From assembly GCA_902628335.1 (NCBI GenBank), contig CACOMO010000004.1, positions 62,001-126,000 on the forward strand: 64,000 nucleotides of DNA, in the 5' to 3' direction. The notes beneath the pieces were generated by a model. The model was not told the origin of the DNA. It did not search any database and worked only from the letters and a program-made list of their open reading frames with translations. The position numbers and the translations under genes were made by a program. Of this stretch, positions 46,498 to 55,138 are shown in pieces; position 1 is the stretch's first letter, and every line of letters starts with the position of its first letter. This stretch comes from an uncultured Gammaproteobacteria bacterium (lineage in GTDB: Bacteria > Pseudomonadota > Gammaproteobacteria > GCA-002705445 > GCA-002716945).

Positions 46498-46782
46498 TTA
46501 TCTACGTCTTTTTGTTTTACGTTTAGCTTTCTTTCTTGTAGCTTTCTTTTTCTTCTTAGCTACTTTCTTTTTAGCTTTACGTTTAGCTTTTTTCTTAGTA
46601 GTTTTTTTCTTAGCTACTTTCTTTTTAGCTTTACGTTTAGTTTTTTTCTTAGCTGCTTTCTTCTTAGCTGCTTTCCTACGAGTAGTTGTTACTTTTTTCT
46701 TAGCAACTTTTCTCTTCGTAGCTTTACGTTTAGTCACTTTTGTTTTACGTTTAGCAACTTTTGCTTTTTTTCTTGCTACCAT
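46498..46782 (-). CDS. Lysine-rich histone H1-like DNA-binding protein
   Basis: The 94-residue protein is almost only Lys, Arg, Ala, Val and Thr, in KRKAKKKVAKKK-type repeats, with no acidic residue and no folded domain. It resembles the C-terminal tails of eukaryotic histone H1, AlgP/AlgR3 of Pseudomonas and bacterial HC1-like proteins, which bind DNA non-specifically. A 34-base DNA unit occurs twice (46553-46586 and 46607-46640). A ribosome-binding site (GGAGG on the minus strand, TTTTCCTCC on plus) precedes the start. A nucleoid-compaction role is inferred; repeat number may vary between strains. The plus-strand ORF over it is a shadow. Confidence 0.85.
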   Translation of the reverse strand: MVARKKAKVAKRKTKVTKRKATKRKVAKKKVTTTRRKAAKKKAAKKKTKRKAKKKVAKKKTTKKKAKRKAKKKVAKKKKKATRKKAKRKTKRRR

Positions 46783-46960
46783 ACTGTTTTCCTCCGCAGT
46801 TTTGGTGGTTAATTTGAGTTTATTTAGTTAAATATAAAAAAACAAGTTTTTTTTTGTTGTTTTTATAAAAAAATGTTTTTTTTCTATATTTTTTTTGCAT
46901 AAGAGGGTATTTAGAAGAAAATATTTTCTATTTTTAACTTATTGAGTTGTTTTTCACAAC
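46783..46960. other. T/A-homopolymer-rich gap upstream of the histone-like gene
   Basis: This 178-base gap has many runs of seven to nine T or A bases, for example around 46851-46902. It contains no ORF of note and no tRNA. It probably holds the promoter of the histone-like gene on the minus strand, but I cannot place -35 and -10 sites with confidence in such sequence. At its right end a hairpin lies at the EVE gene stop. Confidence 0.6.
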
Positions 46961-46962
46961 TC
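46944..46962 (-). terminator. Weak hairpin at the end of the EVE gene
   Basis: On the minus strand GAGTTGT and ACAACTC form a seven-pair stem with a five-base loop (GAAAA) that overlaps the last base(s) of the EVE stop codon. The sequence after it is A-rich, not U-rich, so termination is uncertain. Confidence 0.4.
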
Positions 46963-47416
46963 ACCTTTCAAGTTTTAATATAAAATTCCAATCTTTTTTA
47001 TCAATTTTTGTGATAGAAAGTCTATTTCCTCTTTGAACAACTCTCATTTTAGATAATTCTTTATAACTTTTTAGCTCGGTTAATGTGATTACATTCTTGA
47101 GCTTTCTTTTATACTTAACATCTACCATTAACCAAGTTGGATTATCTTTTTTACTTTTAGGATCGTAGTACTTTGCTTTCCTATCAAATGCCGTATGATC
47201 TGGATATGCTTCAGAATTAATCTCCATAAGACCATAAATACCAGGAACATCACAATTAGAGTGATAAAAAAATGCTTGATCACCTTTTTTCATCTCATCT
47301 CTGATCATATTTCTAACTTGGTAGTTCCTTATGCCGTCCCATGGCTCGGTTTTGTCTCTTTTAAGATCATCAATACTATAATCATCAGGCTCGTTCTTCA
47401 TAAGCCAGTAATTCAT
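46961..47416 (-). CDS. EVE-domain protein (THYN1-like)
   Basis: A single EVE domain of 151 residues: MNYWLMKNEPDDYSIDDL, WDGIRNYQVRNMIRD, GDQAFFYHSNCDVPGIYG and a WLMVDVKYKRKL strand. EVE belongs to the PUA-like fold and is thought to bind modified nucleotides in DNA or RNA; its bacterial role is not settled. It ends a minus-strand group with zapA (its ATG directly after the zapA stop region), a placement also seen near the zapA-ygfB-pepP cluster elsewhere. It is a normal stand-alone form, not part of a restriction system here. Confidence 0.87.
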   Translation of the reverse strand: MNYWLMKNEPDDYSIDDLKRDKTEPWDGIRNYQVRNMIRDEMKKGDQAFFYHSNCDVPGIYGLMEINSEAYPDHTAFDRKAKYYDPKSKKDNPTWLMVDVKYKRKLKNVITLTELKSYKELSKMRVVQRGNRLSITKIDKKDWNFILKLER

Positions 47417-47703
47417 TATTTTAATTCCTCTAAATTTAGAGAGTTTTGTAATGACTCAATATCTTTCGACAGATTTTCATAATCTTTAAATTCATCTTCT
47501 CTTTTAAGAAAGTCACTGACGATATTTAATGCGGCTATTATAGCTATCTTTTCTCTGGGCAATGTAGGACTACTTTTTTTTAATTCACTCATCTTTATGT
47601 CCAAATACGCTGCTGATCTATTAAGAAGTTCTACTTCTAATTCACTACATTTAATCTTAAAGTCTTGGTCACTAATCGTGACAGTAATGAAATCATCTGT
47701 CAT
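47416..47703 (-). CDS. zapA: Cell division protein ZapA
   Basis: Bundles FtsZ filaments at the division ring. The 95-residue protein has the beta-strand head (FITVTISDQDFKIKC), LNRSAAYLDIKMSELKK, the conserved REKIAIIAALNIVSDFL and a C-terminal coiled coil. It sits between the small coiled-coil gene upstream and EVE downstream on the minus strand, next to UPF0149-pepP on the other strand, as in other gammaproteobacteria. Confidence 0.9.
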   Translation of the reverse strand: MTDDFITVTISDQDFKIKCSELEVELLNRSAAYLDIKMSELKKSSPTLPREKIAIIAALNIVSDFLKREDEFKDYENLSKDIESLQNSLNLEELK

Positions 47704-47916
47704 TTATGTAACCTCACTATTTTTTATTCTTTCAAGTATAGAATTAACTTTATCTTTAATCGCTTCATTTTTTCTAATTAATTCAGCTTTTTGAGATACT
47801 AGGCTTGACTGTTGAACTTTGAGAAGATCATTCTCACGTTTTATTTTAACATATATCTCTTTAAGTTGATCGATTGACTCTCTAAGATCAGCAATTTGGT
47901 CATTAAGCTTGTTCAT
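47704..47916 (-). CDS. Small coiled-coil protein (TIGR02449/ZapB-like)
   Basis: The 70-residue protein is one long coiled coil: LNDQIADLRESIDQLKEIYVKIKRENDLLKVQQ. It lies directly upstream of zapA (the zapA ATG follows its stop). In many gammaproteobacteria a gene of this size and shape accompanies zapA and is annotated as TIGR02449 or ZapB-like. A role in division is inferred from that context only. Confidence 0.75.
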   Translation of the reverse strand: MNKLNDQIADLRESIDQLKEIYVKIKRENDLLKVQQSSLVSQKAELIRKNEAIKDKVNSILERIKNSEVT

Positions 47917-48003
47917 CGTATTTTTTTAAGTATTCTATCTTGCTATTATATTGATTATACATATATTTAGCTAAACAAAGACAACTATTATAATAATTTT
48001 ACT

Positions 48004-48516
48004 ATGAATTTTAATGAATTTATTAATAAGAATGATATTCCTTTTAATAATGACGAAGTGCAAGGATATCTTACAGGACTTATCGTGTGTGACATCGGAG
48101 AGAACTTTAAACGCGAATTTCTAAAATTCATAGGTAAAGATCTTTATGAATCACTTTCCGAGAGACAAACATTAGATATATCTATAGCTCAAACAATCAA
48201 AAGTCTAATCAACAATAGTGTGTCTTTATCTTTTGATGAGCATGAAAATCTACAAATTCAACTAGAGGGTATGGCACACTGGGTAACATATTTTATAATG
48301 GCAATAAATATTTCTGTAGATAAGAAATACATAAAAAACTCACTTCTTATTCAAGAATTATTATTTGATTTCCAAGAGATCAGCAAATCATATGATAATT
48401 ATTTTATTGATAATGAAGTGGATGATAGAGAACATTATGATACTATCAAGGAATATATCTTGAGTTCAATTTATTCTATTTACAATTTTGTCAGAGAGAA
48501 TGATGGTAAAAAGTAA
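48004..48516 (+). CDS. UPF0149 family protein (YgfB-like)
   Basis: A 170-residue helical protein with NNDEVQGYLTGLIVCD near 16, LQIQLEGMAHWVTYFIMAIN near 82 and LLFDFQEISKSYD, matching YgfB/YecA-like UPF0149 members, though divergently. A YgfB protein in Pseudomonas is known to affect AlpA-dependent gene control, but a general function is unknown. It overlaps pepP and is divergent from the zapA group, the classic neighbourhood. Confidence 0.8.
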   Translation: MNFNEFINKNDIPFNNDEVQGYLTGLIVCDIGENFKREFLKFIGKDLYESLSERQTLDISIAQTIKSLINNSVSLSFDEHENLQIQLEGMAHWVTYFIMAINISVDKKYIKNSLLIQELLFDFQEISKSYDNYFIDNEVDDREHYDTIKEYILSSIYSIYNFVRENDGKK

Positions 48517-49816
48517 TATCTATAAGAAGAGAAGGTCTTTGATTTTCAAATCATTTGAAGATCAAGCGACTGCCATATTAGTTTCCGCAAATGAGCAATT
48601 GAGATCCAATGATGTTCCATACCCGTATCGACAGAATAACAACTTTTATTACGTTACGGGATTTGATGAACCTAATGCGATATTACTAGTTCATAAAACA
48701 GATAAAAATAAAATTATCGAACATTTTTTTATTAAAAAACCCAATGCATATGATGAGGTTTGGACAGGAAATCTGCCGTCGAAACAATATGTAAAAAAAA
48801 CCTATGATTTCACAAAAGTAGATTATGTTGATGACTTACAGAAATATCTAACTGAATATCTAGCTCGATCAAATGTTGTCTATCACTCTCTTGATAAAGA
48901 CTCTGATATTATTGAGAGTTTTGAAAAAAGTATAGAAGTAATTAAGAAAAAATATCGTTCAGGAGTAGTAGCCCCCACAAAAAATATTTGCATAGACTCT
49001 ATAATTCAAGATCATAGATTAATAAAAGATAAACACGAGATAACCGCAATTAAAAAATCTGCAACTGCTTCTTCTAAGGTACACTTGAGCTTAATGAGAA
49101 AATGTTCGTTATTTAAAAGCGAGAAAGACATTCAATTTTATTTATCACATCAATTTAATCTACGTGGTGGAGTAGAGGCTTATCCATCAATAGTAGCATC
49201 AGGCAAGAATGCTTGTATTTTGCATTATACAAAAAATAATTCTAAGTTGAATACTCGAGATTTACTGCTTGTTGACGCCGCATGTGAAATTGATAACTAT
49301 ACATCAGATATTACTAGAACAATACCCTTAAGTGGAAAATTTTCTCAACCACAAAAAGATATTTATAATATAGTTCTAGAAGCACAACTCAAAGCTATCA
49401 AAAAATGCATACCGGGTAACACACTTGCTGACGTTCATAACGAGGCTGTTAAGTGGATTACGAAAGGTCTAATTAAAATCAATCTTATTCAAGCTGATTT
49501 GAAAGACGCAATTCGCAATGACCTGTACAAAAAATTTTACATGCATGGAACTGGACATTGGCTAGGAATGGATGTTCATGACCCATGCAGATATAAAGAT
49601 GGAACAAAGCTTGTAAAACTCTCCCCTGGTATGATTTTCACCGTCGAACCTGGCATTTATATCAGGCCTGTTAAAGATGTACCTATTGAGTACCATAATA
49701 TAGGCATAAGAATTGAGGATGATGTTTTGATAACCAAAAAAGGTTTTGAGGTTTTAACTAGCTCTACTCCCAAAACAATTAAAGAGATAGAAACTACTAT
49801 GGCATCAGTAAAATGA
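48503..49816 (+). CDS. pepP: Xaa-Pro aminopeptidase P
   Basis: Removes N-terminal residues before proline. About 437 residues: an N-terminal creatinase-like domain (FKSFEDQATAILVSA, RQNNNFYYVTGFDEPNAILL) and a C-terminal pita-bread domain with the two-metal site in LLLVDAACEIDNYTSDITRTIPLSG, MHGTGHWLGMDVHD, FTVEPGIY and GIRIEDDVLIT. The ORF track starts with TTG 48488; two adjacent ATG codons at 48500 and 48503 after AGAGAGA are better. It overlaps UPF0149 by about 14 bases and ubiH by 4. Confidence 0.95.
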   Translation: MVKSNIYKKRRSLIFKSFEDQATAILVSANEQLRSNDVPYPYRQNNNFYYVTGFDEPNAILLVHKTDKNKIIEHFFIKKPNAYDEVWTGNLPSKQYVKKTYDFTKVDYVDDLQKYLTEYLARSNVVYHSLDKDSDIIESFEKSIEVIKKKYRSGVVAPTKNICIDSIIQDHRLIKDKHEITAIKKSATASSKVHLSLMRKCSLFKSEKDIQFYLSHQFNLRGGVEAYPSIVASGKNACILHYTKNNSKLNTRDLLLVDAACEIDNYTSDITRTIPLSGKFSQPQKDIYNIVLEAQLKAIKKCIPGNTLADVHNEAVKWITKGLIKINLIQADLKDAIRNDLYKKFYMHGTGHWLGMDVHDPCRYKDGTKLVKLSPGMIFTVEPGIYIRPVKDVPIEYHNIGIRIEDDVLITKKGFEVLTSSTPKTIKEIETTMASVK

Positions 49817-50982
49817 AAACCGAGAGTTACGATTTCACCATAAGTGGAGCTGGTCTCGTTGGGAGCATATTAGCTCTAGCATTGGACAAAATTGGTTATA
49901 GGGTATGCTTAATTGAGAAATCCAATTTAAAAAATAACGCGGATAAATTTGGCAATTTTTATCCTCTATCTTTGAACTATAGATCAAAAATTATTTTAGA
50001 TGATCTTGGCTTATGGGACATGATACACGAAATATCTTATCCAATAGATAAGCTCACAATACTTTACAGAAATAATCTATCAAAAATAAGATTCACTTCG
50101 AAAGAGTTTGATTTAGATAATTTAGGATACGTGGTAGATAGACTTAAATTACTAGAAATATATAAAAAGTCCTTAGATAAACAATTTACTGGTGTTTTAA
50201 AACTTAATACTGAGATTAGAAGTGTAGAGAGACACGATGATAACCTAACTTTGAAATTAAATTCTCAAGATTTAAACTCAAAATATCTAGTAGTTTCAGA
50301 TGGGATTGATTCCAATCTTAGTAAATTAGTTTCTCATAACGCTCAAAAAATCAATTACAATCAAATTTCGTTCATGATGAACTGCAAAGGGAGCTTCAAG
50401 GAAAACCATGCAATTCAGTTTTTTAACAAGTCAGGTATTTTCGCCTTTATACCTTATACCAACTCGTCTGCGAGTTTGATTCTTACGCTTAATAAAGGCC
50501 AGGAGAGTAAATATTTTATCGATAACGAGCCAATTTATAACCAAATTGCAGATACTTTTTCACAATATATTACCGATATCGAAGGTATAAAATCAGTGAC
50601 TAGTTATGATTTGTCAACACATCGAATGGATACAATCTACAGTGATAGGATAATGCTATTTGGTAATAGCTTACAACTAATCCATCCAGTTGGAGCGCAA
50701 GGTTATAATTTTAGTTTGAGATGTATTGAATATATGGTTGATCATTTTAGAGACTCAGATGAGATTAATCTTGATATCAATAGCTTTATCCAAACTGTAC
50801 GCAGAGATCGTACAAAGACGATATCAAATGTTGATATCGCTCTGAAGTTTTTAAATAATGACCATGTATTATCTTCTCTCATTTCAAAAGTTGCGTTTAA
50901 TTTGATTAAAAACAACTCTTCACTCAAGACGACTTTGTTAGAGAATGTTATTGGACTTAACAACTACGCTTTTAGGAAATAG
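49813..50982 (+). CDS. ubiH: Ubiquinone biosynthesis FAD-dependent hydroxylase UbiH
   Basis: A flavin monooxygenase that hydroxylates the ubiquinone ring. The 389-residue protein has the FAD loop ISGAGLVGSILALAL near 10, a DG-like motif VVSDGIDSNLSKLV and the second FAD motif GNSLQLIHPVGAQGYNFSLRC near 280. Assignment as UbiH follows from the pepP-ubiH-ubiI order; the pair cannot be told apart by motif alone. It overlaps pepP by 4 bases. Confidence 0.88.
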   Translation: MKTESYDFTISGAGLVGSILALALDKIGYRVCLIEKSNLKNNADKFGNFYPLSLNYRSKIILDDLGLWDMIHEISYPIDKLTILYRNNLSKIRFTSKEFDLDNLGYVVDRLKLLEIYKKSLDKQFTGVLKLNTEIRSVERHDDNLTLKLNSQDLNSKYLVVSDGIDSNLSKLVSHNAQKINYNQISFMMNCKGSFKENHAIQFFNKSGIFAFIPYTNSSASLILTLNKGQESKYFIDNEPIYNQIADTFSQYITDIEGIKSVTSYDLSTHRMDTIYSDRIMLFGNSLQLIHPVGAQGYNFSLRCIEYMVDHFRDSDEINLDINSFIQTVRRDRTKTISNVDIALKFLNNDHVLSSLISKVAFNLIKNNSSLKTTLLENVIGLNNYAFRK

Positions 50983-50990
50983 TTATCGAG

Positions 50991-52115
50991 ATGTCTCAGA
51001 AAATATATATAGTTGGTGATGGGATAGTCGGAAGAATGACTGCAATTACAATGCATGATATGGGTTTTAATGTCACTATTTTTAATGATAAACAGATACA
51101 TAAGAAAAGTGATCGATATTTCTCAATAAATCTTTTATCAAAATCTTTTTTTGAAGAATACAATATCTGGTCATCAATTCTTGCAAAAGGAGTTAATTCA
51201 TACAGGAAAATTGTTACTTGGGATAACTTACAATCTGAGGAAGTAATATTCGAATCAAAAAATATAAATCAACATAACCTTGCCTATGTTATTTCAGAAT
51301 CTAACATTATGTCAGCAATAGATTATGAGATAGAAAAAAGAAACTCCATAAAATTTGAGAACATAACTACCTTAAATAAAAATCTGGATAAAAGTGACTA
51401 TGTTATAAACACAACAAATAAAAAAAATCTTAAAATCGAGTCTAAAAAAAGTCATCAAATTAATTATGCTCAAAAGGCTGTTGTTATGAATATCGATATT
51501 GATAATTCAGGAAAAATAGCTTATCAAAAATTTCTCGATGGACAGATATTAGGACTGATTCCAATTTCAACAAAAACATACAACCTAATATGGTCAATAG
51601 ATGAGAGAAAAATAGATGATTTGATAAGTGGAACTAAAAAAGAGATGCTAAATATTCTTAATACTGAATTAGAAGAAAAGACTGGAACAATAAGTGATTG
51701 CTCAACTTATAATTTATTCCCATTGTCAGGATACTTAGTCGAGGATTGTTTTAATGATAAAATAATACATATCGGTAGTTCTCTACATAGCATTCATCCA
51801 TTAGCTGGGTTGGGTTTAAATATGGGCCTACAGGATCTCTTTTGTTTAACATCAAAAATTAGAAAAAACTCTAATCAAATCGACAAATTATTATTATACG
51901 AATTCCAATATTTTTCTAATTCTTTAAATAAGAGGACATACTATGGTATAAATTTTCTAAAAAAATTTTACTGCGATTATACGTTACCAAATTTAAGAGA
52001 GGCCATGTTAAAAACTTTTAACTTTAACGCCAGTCTTAAAAATTCAGTGATTAGATTTGCTACCGGATTAAAAACAAAAGATAAAATCAATAAAGAAGTA
52101 CGAAGACCGCTGTAA
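50991..52115 (+). CDS. Second ubiquinone-type FAD hydroxylase (UbiI/VisC-like)
   Basis: A 374-residue paralogue of the preceding protein. The FAD loop reads IVGDGIVGRMTA (Asp where UbiH has Ala) and the second motif IGSSLHSIHPLAGLGLNMGLQDL has Ser in place of the usual Asp. The DG motif in the middle is not obvious. UbiI hydroxylates C5 of the ring in E. coli and is encoded next to ubiH, which is the basis for the call. The divergence and reduced motifs leave room for altered activity. Its end overlaps the convergent TauE gene by 29 bases. Confidence 0.78.
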   Translation: MSQKIYIVGDGIVGRMTAITMHDMGFNVTIFNDKQIHKKSDRYFSINLLSKSFFEEYNIWSSILAKGVNSYRKIVTWDNLQSEEVIFESKNINQHNLAYVISESNIMSAIDYEIEKRNSIKFENITTLNKNLDKSDYVINTTNKKNLKIESKKSHQINYAQKAVVMNIDIDNSGKIAYQKFLDGQILGLIPISTKTYNLIWSIDERKIDDLISGTKKEMLNILNTELEEKTGTISDCSTYNLFPLSGYLVEDCFNDKIIHIGSSLHSIHPLAGLGLNMGLQDLFCLTSKIRKNSNQIDKLLLYEFQYFSNSLNKRTYYGINFLKKFYCDYTLPNLREAMLKTFNFNASLKNSVIRFATGLKTKDKINKEVRRPL

Positions 52116-52872
52116 TAAGAATAAGATAAGAGAAAATCAATTTTATTTTCTTAACATCAGTATTATTGGTTAATGAAGCTCCATAATATGACGATATCAT
52201 TGAAGATATTGATACCAGAACAAATGCATCAACCACTATTAATCTCAAAATATCATAGTACGTATTAATAAAGTAACTATTAAAAAACCAAGATATTAAA
52301 AGCCCTAGAAAGGATAATGAAAAACCACATGCAGCAGCGGTTGCAATACATTTTCTTATTTCTATACCATGATAGTTGAAGTATGGAGTAGTCATCGTCC
52401 CGCCCCCAATACCAAGAAAACTACTTACCATGCCTATAAAAACAGAGACTATGTTAACATTTGAGAGATTTTTTATCCTCTGATTAGATAAATCGTTTTT
52501 TTTGCGCATCATGTAAACACCAATTAGTATTAGTAAAAGACCATAAATCATTTTTACATATACTGATGGAATGGTTGATATCAATATCAAGCCAAGCGTA
52601 GAGCCTAATACAATACCAGGCAAGGTCTGATAGAACGTTTTCCAAACTACTAATTTATTCTTTGTATGTTTTATGAGTGCAGATAAACTCGATAGTACTA
52701 CGCATGTTAGTGATGTTACAATAGCGCTCTGAATAGTTAATTCAACGTTCACATTGAAATAGTTAAAAATAATAAACAGAGAGGGAACAAATATAATTCC
52801 ACCACCTAAGCCTAAGAATCCTCCAATGAACCCCCCGACTAGTCCGATGATAACGTATGATACATACAACAT
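52087..52872 (-). CDS. TauE/SafE-family membrane exporter
   Basis: A 261-residue polytopic membrane protein with the family's repeated glycine-rich helices, GGFIGGFLGLGGGIIFVPSLF near 13 and GMVSSFLGIGGGTMTTPYF near 147. TauE/SafE proteins export sulfite, sulfoacetate or related organic acids; I cannot infer the substrate. In Pseudomonas a TauE gene precedes lgt-thyA; here lgt-thyA lies about 10 kb away, as if a block containing the serine-cycle genes had been placed between them. Confidence 0.88.
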   Translation of the reverse strand: MLYVSYVIIGLVGGFIGGFLGLGGGIIFVPSLFIIFNYFNVNVELTIQSAIVTSLTCVVLSSLSALIKHTKNKLVVWKTFYQTLPGIVLGSTLGLILISTIPSVYVKMIYGLLLILIGVYMMRKKNDLSNQRIKNLSNVNIVSVFIGMVSSFLGIGGGTMTTPYFNYHGIEIRKCIATAAACGFSLSFLGLLISWFFNSYFINTYYDILRLIVVDAFVLVSISSMISSYYGASLTNNTDVKKIKLIFSYLILITAVFVLLY

Positions 52873-52980
52873 ATACTCGCTATAAAAACATATATTCGGG
52901 TTTAAAAAAAGTAGAATTATGGCATACTATATGGTTAACAATAAATAAAACAATTTTAAACTTTTAGAAGGGAAAACGTA

Positions 52981-54162
52981 ATGTCAGGATATCATTTTTT
53001 ATTTGTACCAGGACCATCGAATGTACCGGCAGCAGTTCAACAAGCAATTCACTGCCCGATGGAAGATCATAGAAATCCAACCATACCAGATTTAATTCAA
53101 CCAATCACAGAAGATCTTAAAAAAATTCTTTTAACAAAAGATGGGAAAGTAGTCTTTTTCCCCTCATCTGGGACGGGATGCTGGGAAGCAGCACTTCAAA
53201 GCACACTTAATGTTGGAGATAAAGTACTGGGTGCTAGCTTCGGTCAGTTCAGTATGCTTTGGCTTGATATGTGTAAAAGACTAAAATTTGAACCTATAAC
53301 GATGGAAGAAGAATGGGGAACAGGTGCAAATCCGGAGAGTTATCATAAGCATTTGTCTGAAGATAAAAATCATGAAATTAAAGCAGTTCTTGTTTGTCAA
53401 AATGAGACCGCGACTGGGGTAAGAAGTGATGTTGCCGCAATAAGAAAAATTCTCGATGACCTCAATCACCCGGCATTATTAATGGTTGACGGTGTGAGCT
53501 CTGTTGCAAGTTATGAATTTAAGATGGACGAATGGGGCGTTGACTGTATTGTTAGTGGTTCACAAAAAGGTTTTATGTTACCAGCAGGCTTAGGTATTCT
53601 CGGCGTAAGTCAAAAAGCAATTCAAGCTATGAAAGATTCAGAGTATCCTACATGTTATTTTGATGTTGCAGATATGATTGAAAAGTTAGACGGTGGCTAT
53701 TTGCCATATACTCCACCTGTAAATCTATTGCGTGGTTTTAGAGTTGCAATAGATCTTATTTTTGAAGAAGGTTTAGAGAATATATGGAAAAGACACTATC
53801 GATTGGCTGAGGGTACAAGAAAAGCTATCACTGAAGGTTGGGGATTAAACTTGTGCGCTAAAGAGCAGAAATGGCAATCAGATACTGTCTCGGCAATTGT
53901 AGTACCAGAAGGAGCAGACGCGGTGCCTGTAATTAGTACTGCATTTCATAAGTACAATCTTGCACTGGGAGCAGGACTGGCTAAAGTTGCTGGTAAAGTT
54001 TTTAGAATCGGTCACTTAGGTGATTTGAACGAATGTATGTTATTTGGAGCCATATCTGGTGCAGAAATGGCCATGATAGATAATGGTATAAAAGTAGAGC
54101 CTGGTAGTGGAGCTGCAGCTGCATCTAAGTACTGGACGGAAAACCCTTCAGGAGGCAAATAA
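52981..54162 (+). CDS. sgaA: Serine-glyoxylate aminotransferase
   Basis: A PLP-dependent class V aminotransferase that converts serine and glyoxylate to hydroxypyruvate and glycine. The 393-residue protein has FVPGPSNVPAAVQQAI near 8, PSSGTGCWEAAL near 61, MVDGVSSVAS near 163 and the Schiff-base lysine in SGSQKGFMLPAGLG near 196, and ends in the family's RIGHLGDLNECML. Alanine-glyoxylate aminotransferases are related, but the downstream hydroxypyruvate reductase and glycerate kinase favour the serine-cycle role. AGAAGGG gives a good ribosome-binding site, and the gene leads the cassette with a one-base overlap to hprA. Confidence 0.92.
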   Translation: MSGYHFLFVPGPSNVPAAVQQAIHCPMEDHRNPTIPDLIQPITEDLKKILLTKDGKVVFFPSSGTGCWEAALQSTLNVGDKVLGASFGQFSMLWLDMCKRLKFEPITMEEEWGTGANPESYHKHLSEDKNHEIKAVLVCQNETATGVRSDVAAIRKILDDLNHPALLMVDGVSSVASYEFKMDEWGVDCIVSGSQKGFMLPAGLGILGVSQKAIQAMKDSEYPTCYFDVADMIEKLDGGYLPYTPPVNLLRGFRVAIDLIFEEGLENIWKRHYRLAEGTRKAITEGWGLNLCAKEQKWQSDTVSAIVVPEGADAVPVISTAFHKYNLALGAGLAKVAGKVFRIGHLGDLNECMLFGAISGAEMAMIDNGIKVEPGSGAAAASKYWTENPSGGK

Positions 54163-55133
54163 TGTCAAAACCATCAGCAATTGTCACTCGTAGGTGGCCA
54201 GATGAATGTGAGAGTAGATTAAAACAATTATTTGATGTAACTCTCAATGAGTCTGACGAACCATTCACTACAGACCAGTTAAAGTCTGCACTACAGAGTT
54301 GTGATGTTCTTATGCCAACTGTTACGGATAAGATCACTGCTGATGTCCTCAGTGTTGAGAACAGAAAAGCTAATATGATTGGTAACTTTGGTGTTGGTTT
54401 TAATCACATAGATATTGAGAAGGCAAAGGAATTAGGAATAACAGTTTCTAATACTCCAACTGTTTTAACTGATTGCACTGCAGATATAGCTATGTCTCTT
54501 ATTTTAATGGTTGCAAGACGAGTTGGAGAAGGCGAGAGAGAACTGCGTGCAAATAATTGGACAGGATGGAGACCTACTCACCTTCTAGGAACTAAAGTAA
54601 CTGGAAAAAAACTTGGTGTTATTGGTTTTGGTAGAATTGGACAGGCAGTCGCTCAGCGCGCACATCATGGTTTCAACATGGAAATATTGTTTTGGGATCC
54701 ATTTGATATTTCGTCCGATGTAATAAACAATCTTAACGCCAAGAAATTAGATACTATTGAGGATATTTGTAAGGAATCTGATTTTGTATCAATAAATTGC
54801 CCAGCAACGAAAGAAACATTGCATTTAATGAATGCTGAGAGGTTTAAACTTATGAAAAAATCAGCATTTGTTATCAACACGGCAAGAGGAGATATAATTG
54901 ATGAAAAGGCGTTAGTGGATGCGCTAAACAATAATGAGATAGCTGGTGCAGGGTTAGATGTTTTTGAGACTGAGCCAAATTTACCAGATGAACTAAAAAC
55001 ACTTGAGAACGTTGTTTCATTCCCACACTTAGGTAGTGCATCAATAGAAACACGTATCGCCATGGGTAACATGGCAATAGATAATAGCGTAGCATTCTTC
55101 GAGAATAAAGATCTTCCAAATAAAGTTGTTTGA
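54162..55133 (+). CDS. hprA: Hydroxypyruvate/glyoxylate reductase (D-2-hydroxyacid dehydrogenase)
   Basis: An NAD(P)H-dependent D-2-hydroxyacid dehydrogenase that reduces hydroxypyruvate to glycerate. The 323-residue protein has GNFGVGFNHIDIEKA near 75, the Rossmann loop LGVIGFGRIGQAVAQRA near 146, the catalytic Arg in NTARGDIIDEKAL, Glu in DVFETEPNLP and the catalytic His in FPHLGSASIETR. This matches the GyaR/GhrB-like branch. Substrate choice is inferred from its place between sgaA and the glycerate kinase. Stop and next start are separated by 5 bases. Confidence 0.9.
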   Translation: MSKPSAIVTRRWPDECESRLKQLFDVTLNESDEPFTTDQLKSALQSCDVLMPTVTDKITADVLSVENRKANMIGNFGVGFNHIDIEKAKELGITVSNTPTVLTDCTADIAMSLILMVARRVGEGERELRANNWTGWRPTHLLGTKVTGKKLGVIGFGRIGQAVAQRAHHGFNMEILFWDPFDISSDVINNLNAKKLDTIEDICKESDFVSINCPATKETLHLMNAERFKLMKKSAFVINTARGDIIDEKALVDALNNNEIAGAGLDVFETEPNLPDELKTLENVVSFPHLGSASIETRIAMGNMAIDNSVAFFENKDLPNKVV

Positions 55134-55138
55134 CAATA

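Noticed and set aside
46492-46812. Plus-strand Ser/Phe-rich ORF opposite the histone-like gene
   Set aside because: Its low-complexity composition is the reverse reading of the Lys/Ala repeats; the minus strand has start, ribosome-binding site and known composition.
46783-47003. 6S RNA near zapA, as in many gammaproteobacteria
   Set aside because: The neighbouring gaps are short or homopolymer-rich and show no 6S-like long hairpin with a central bubble.
46961-47416. EVE protein as part of a modification-dependent restriction system
   Set aside because: It is a stand-alone EVE domain beside zapA with no nuclease or helicase nearby.
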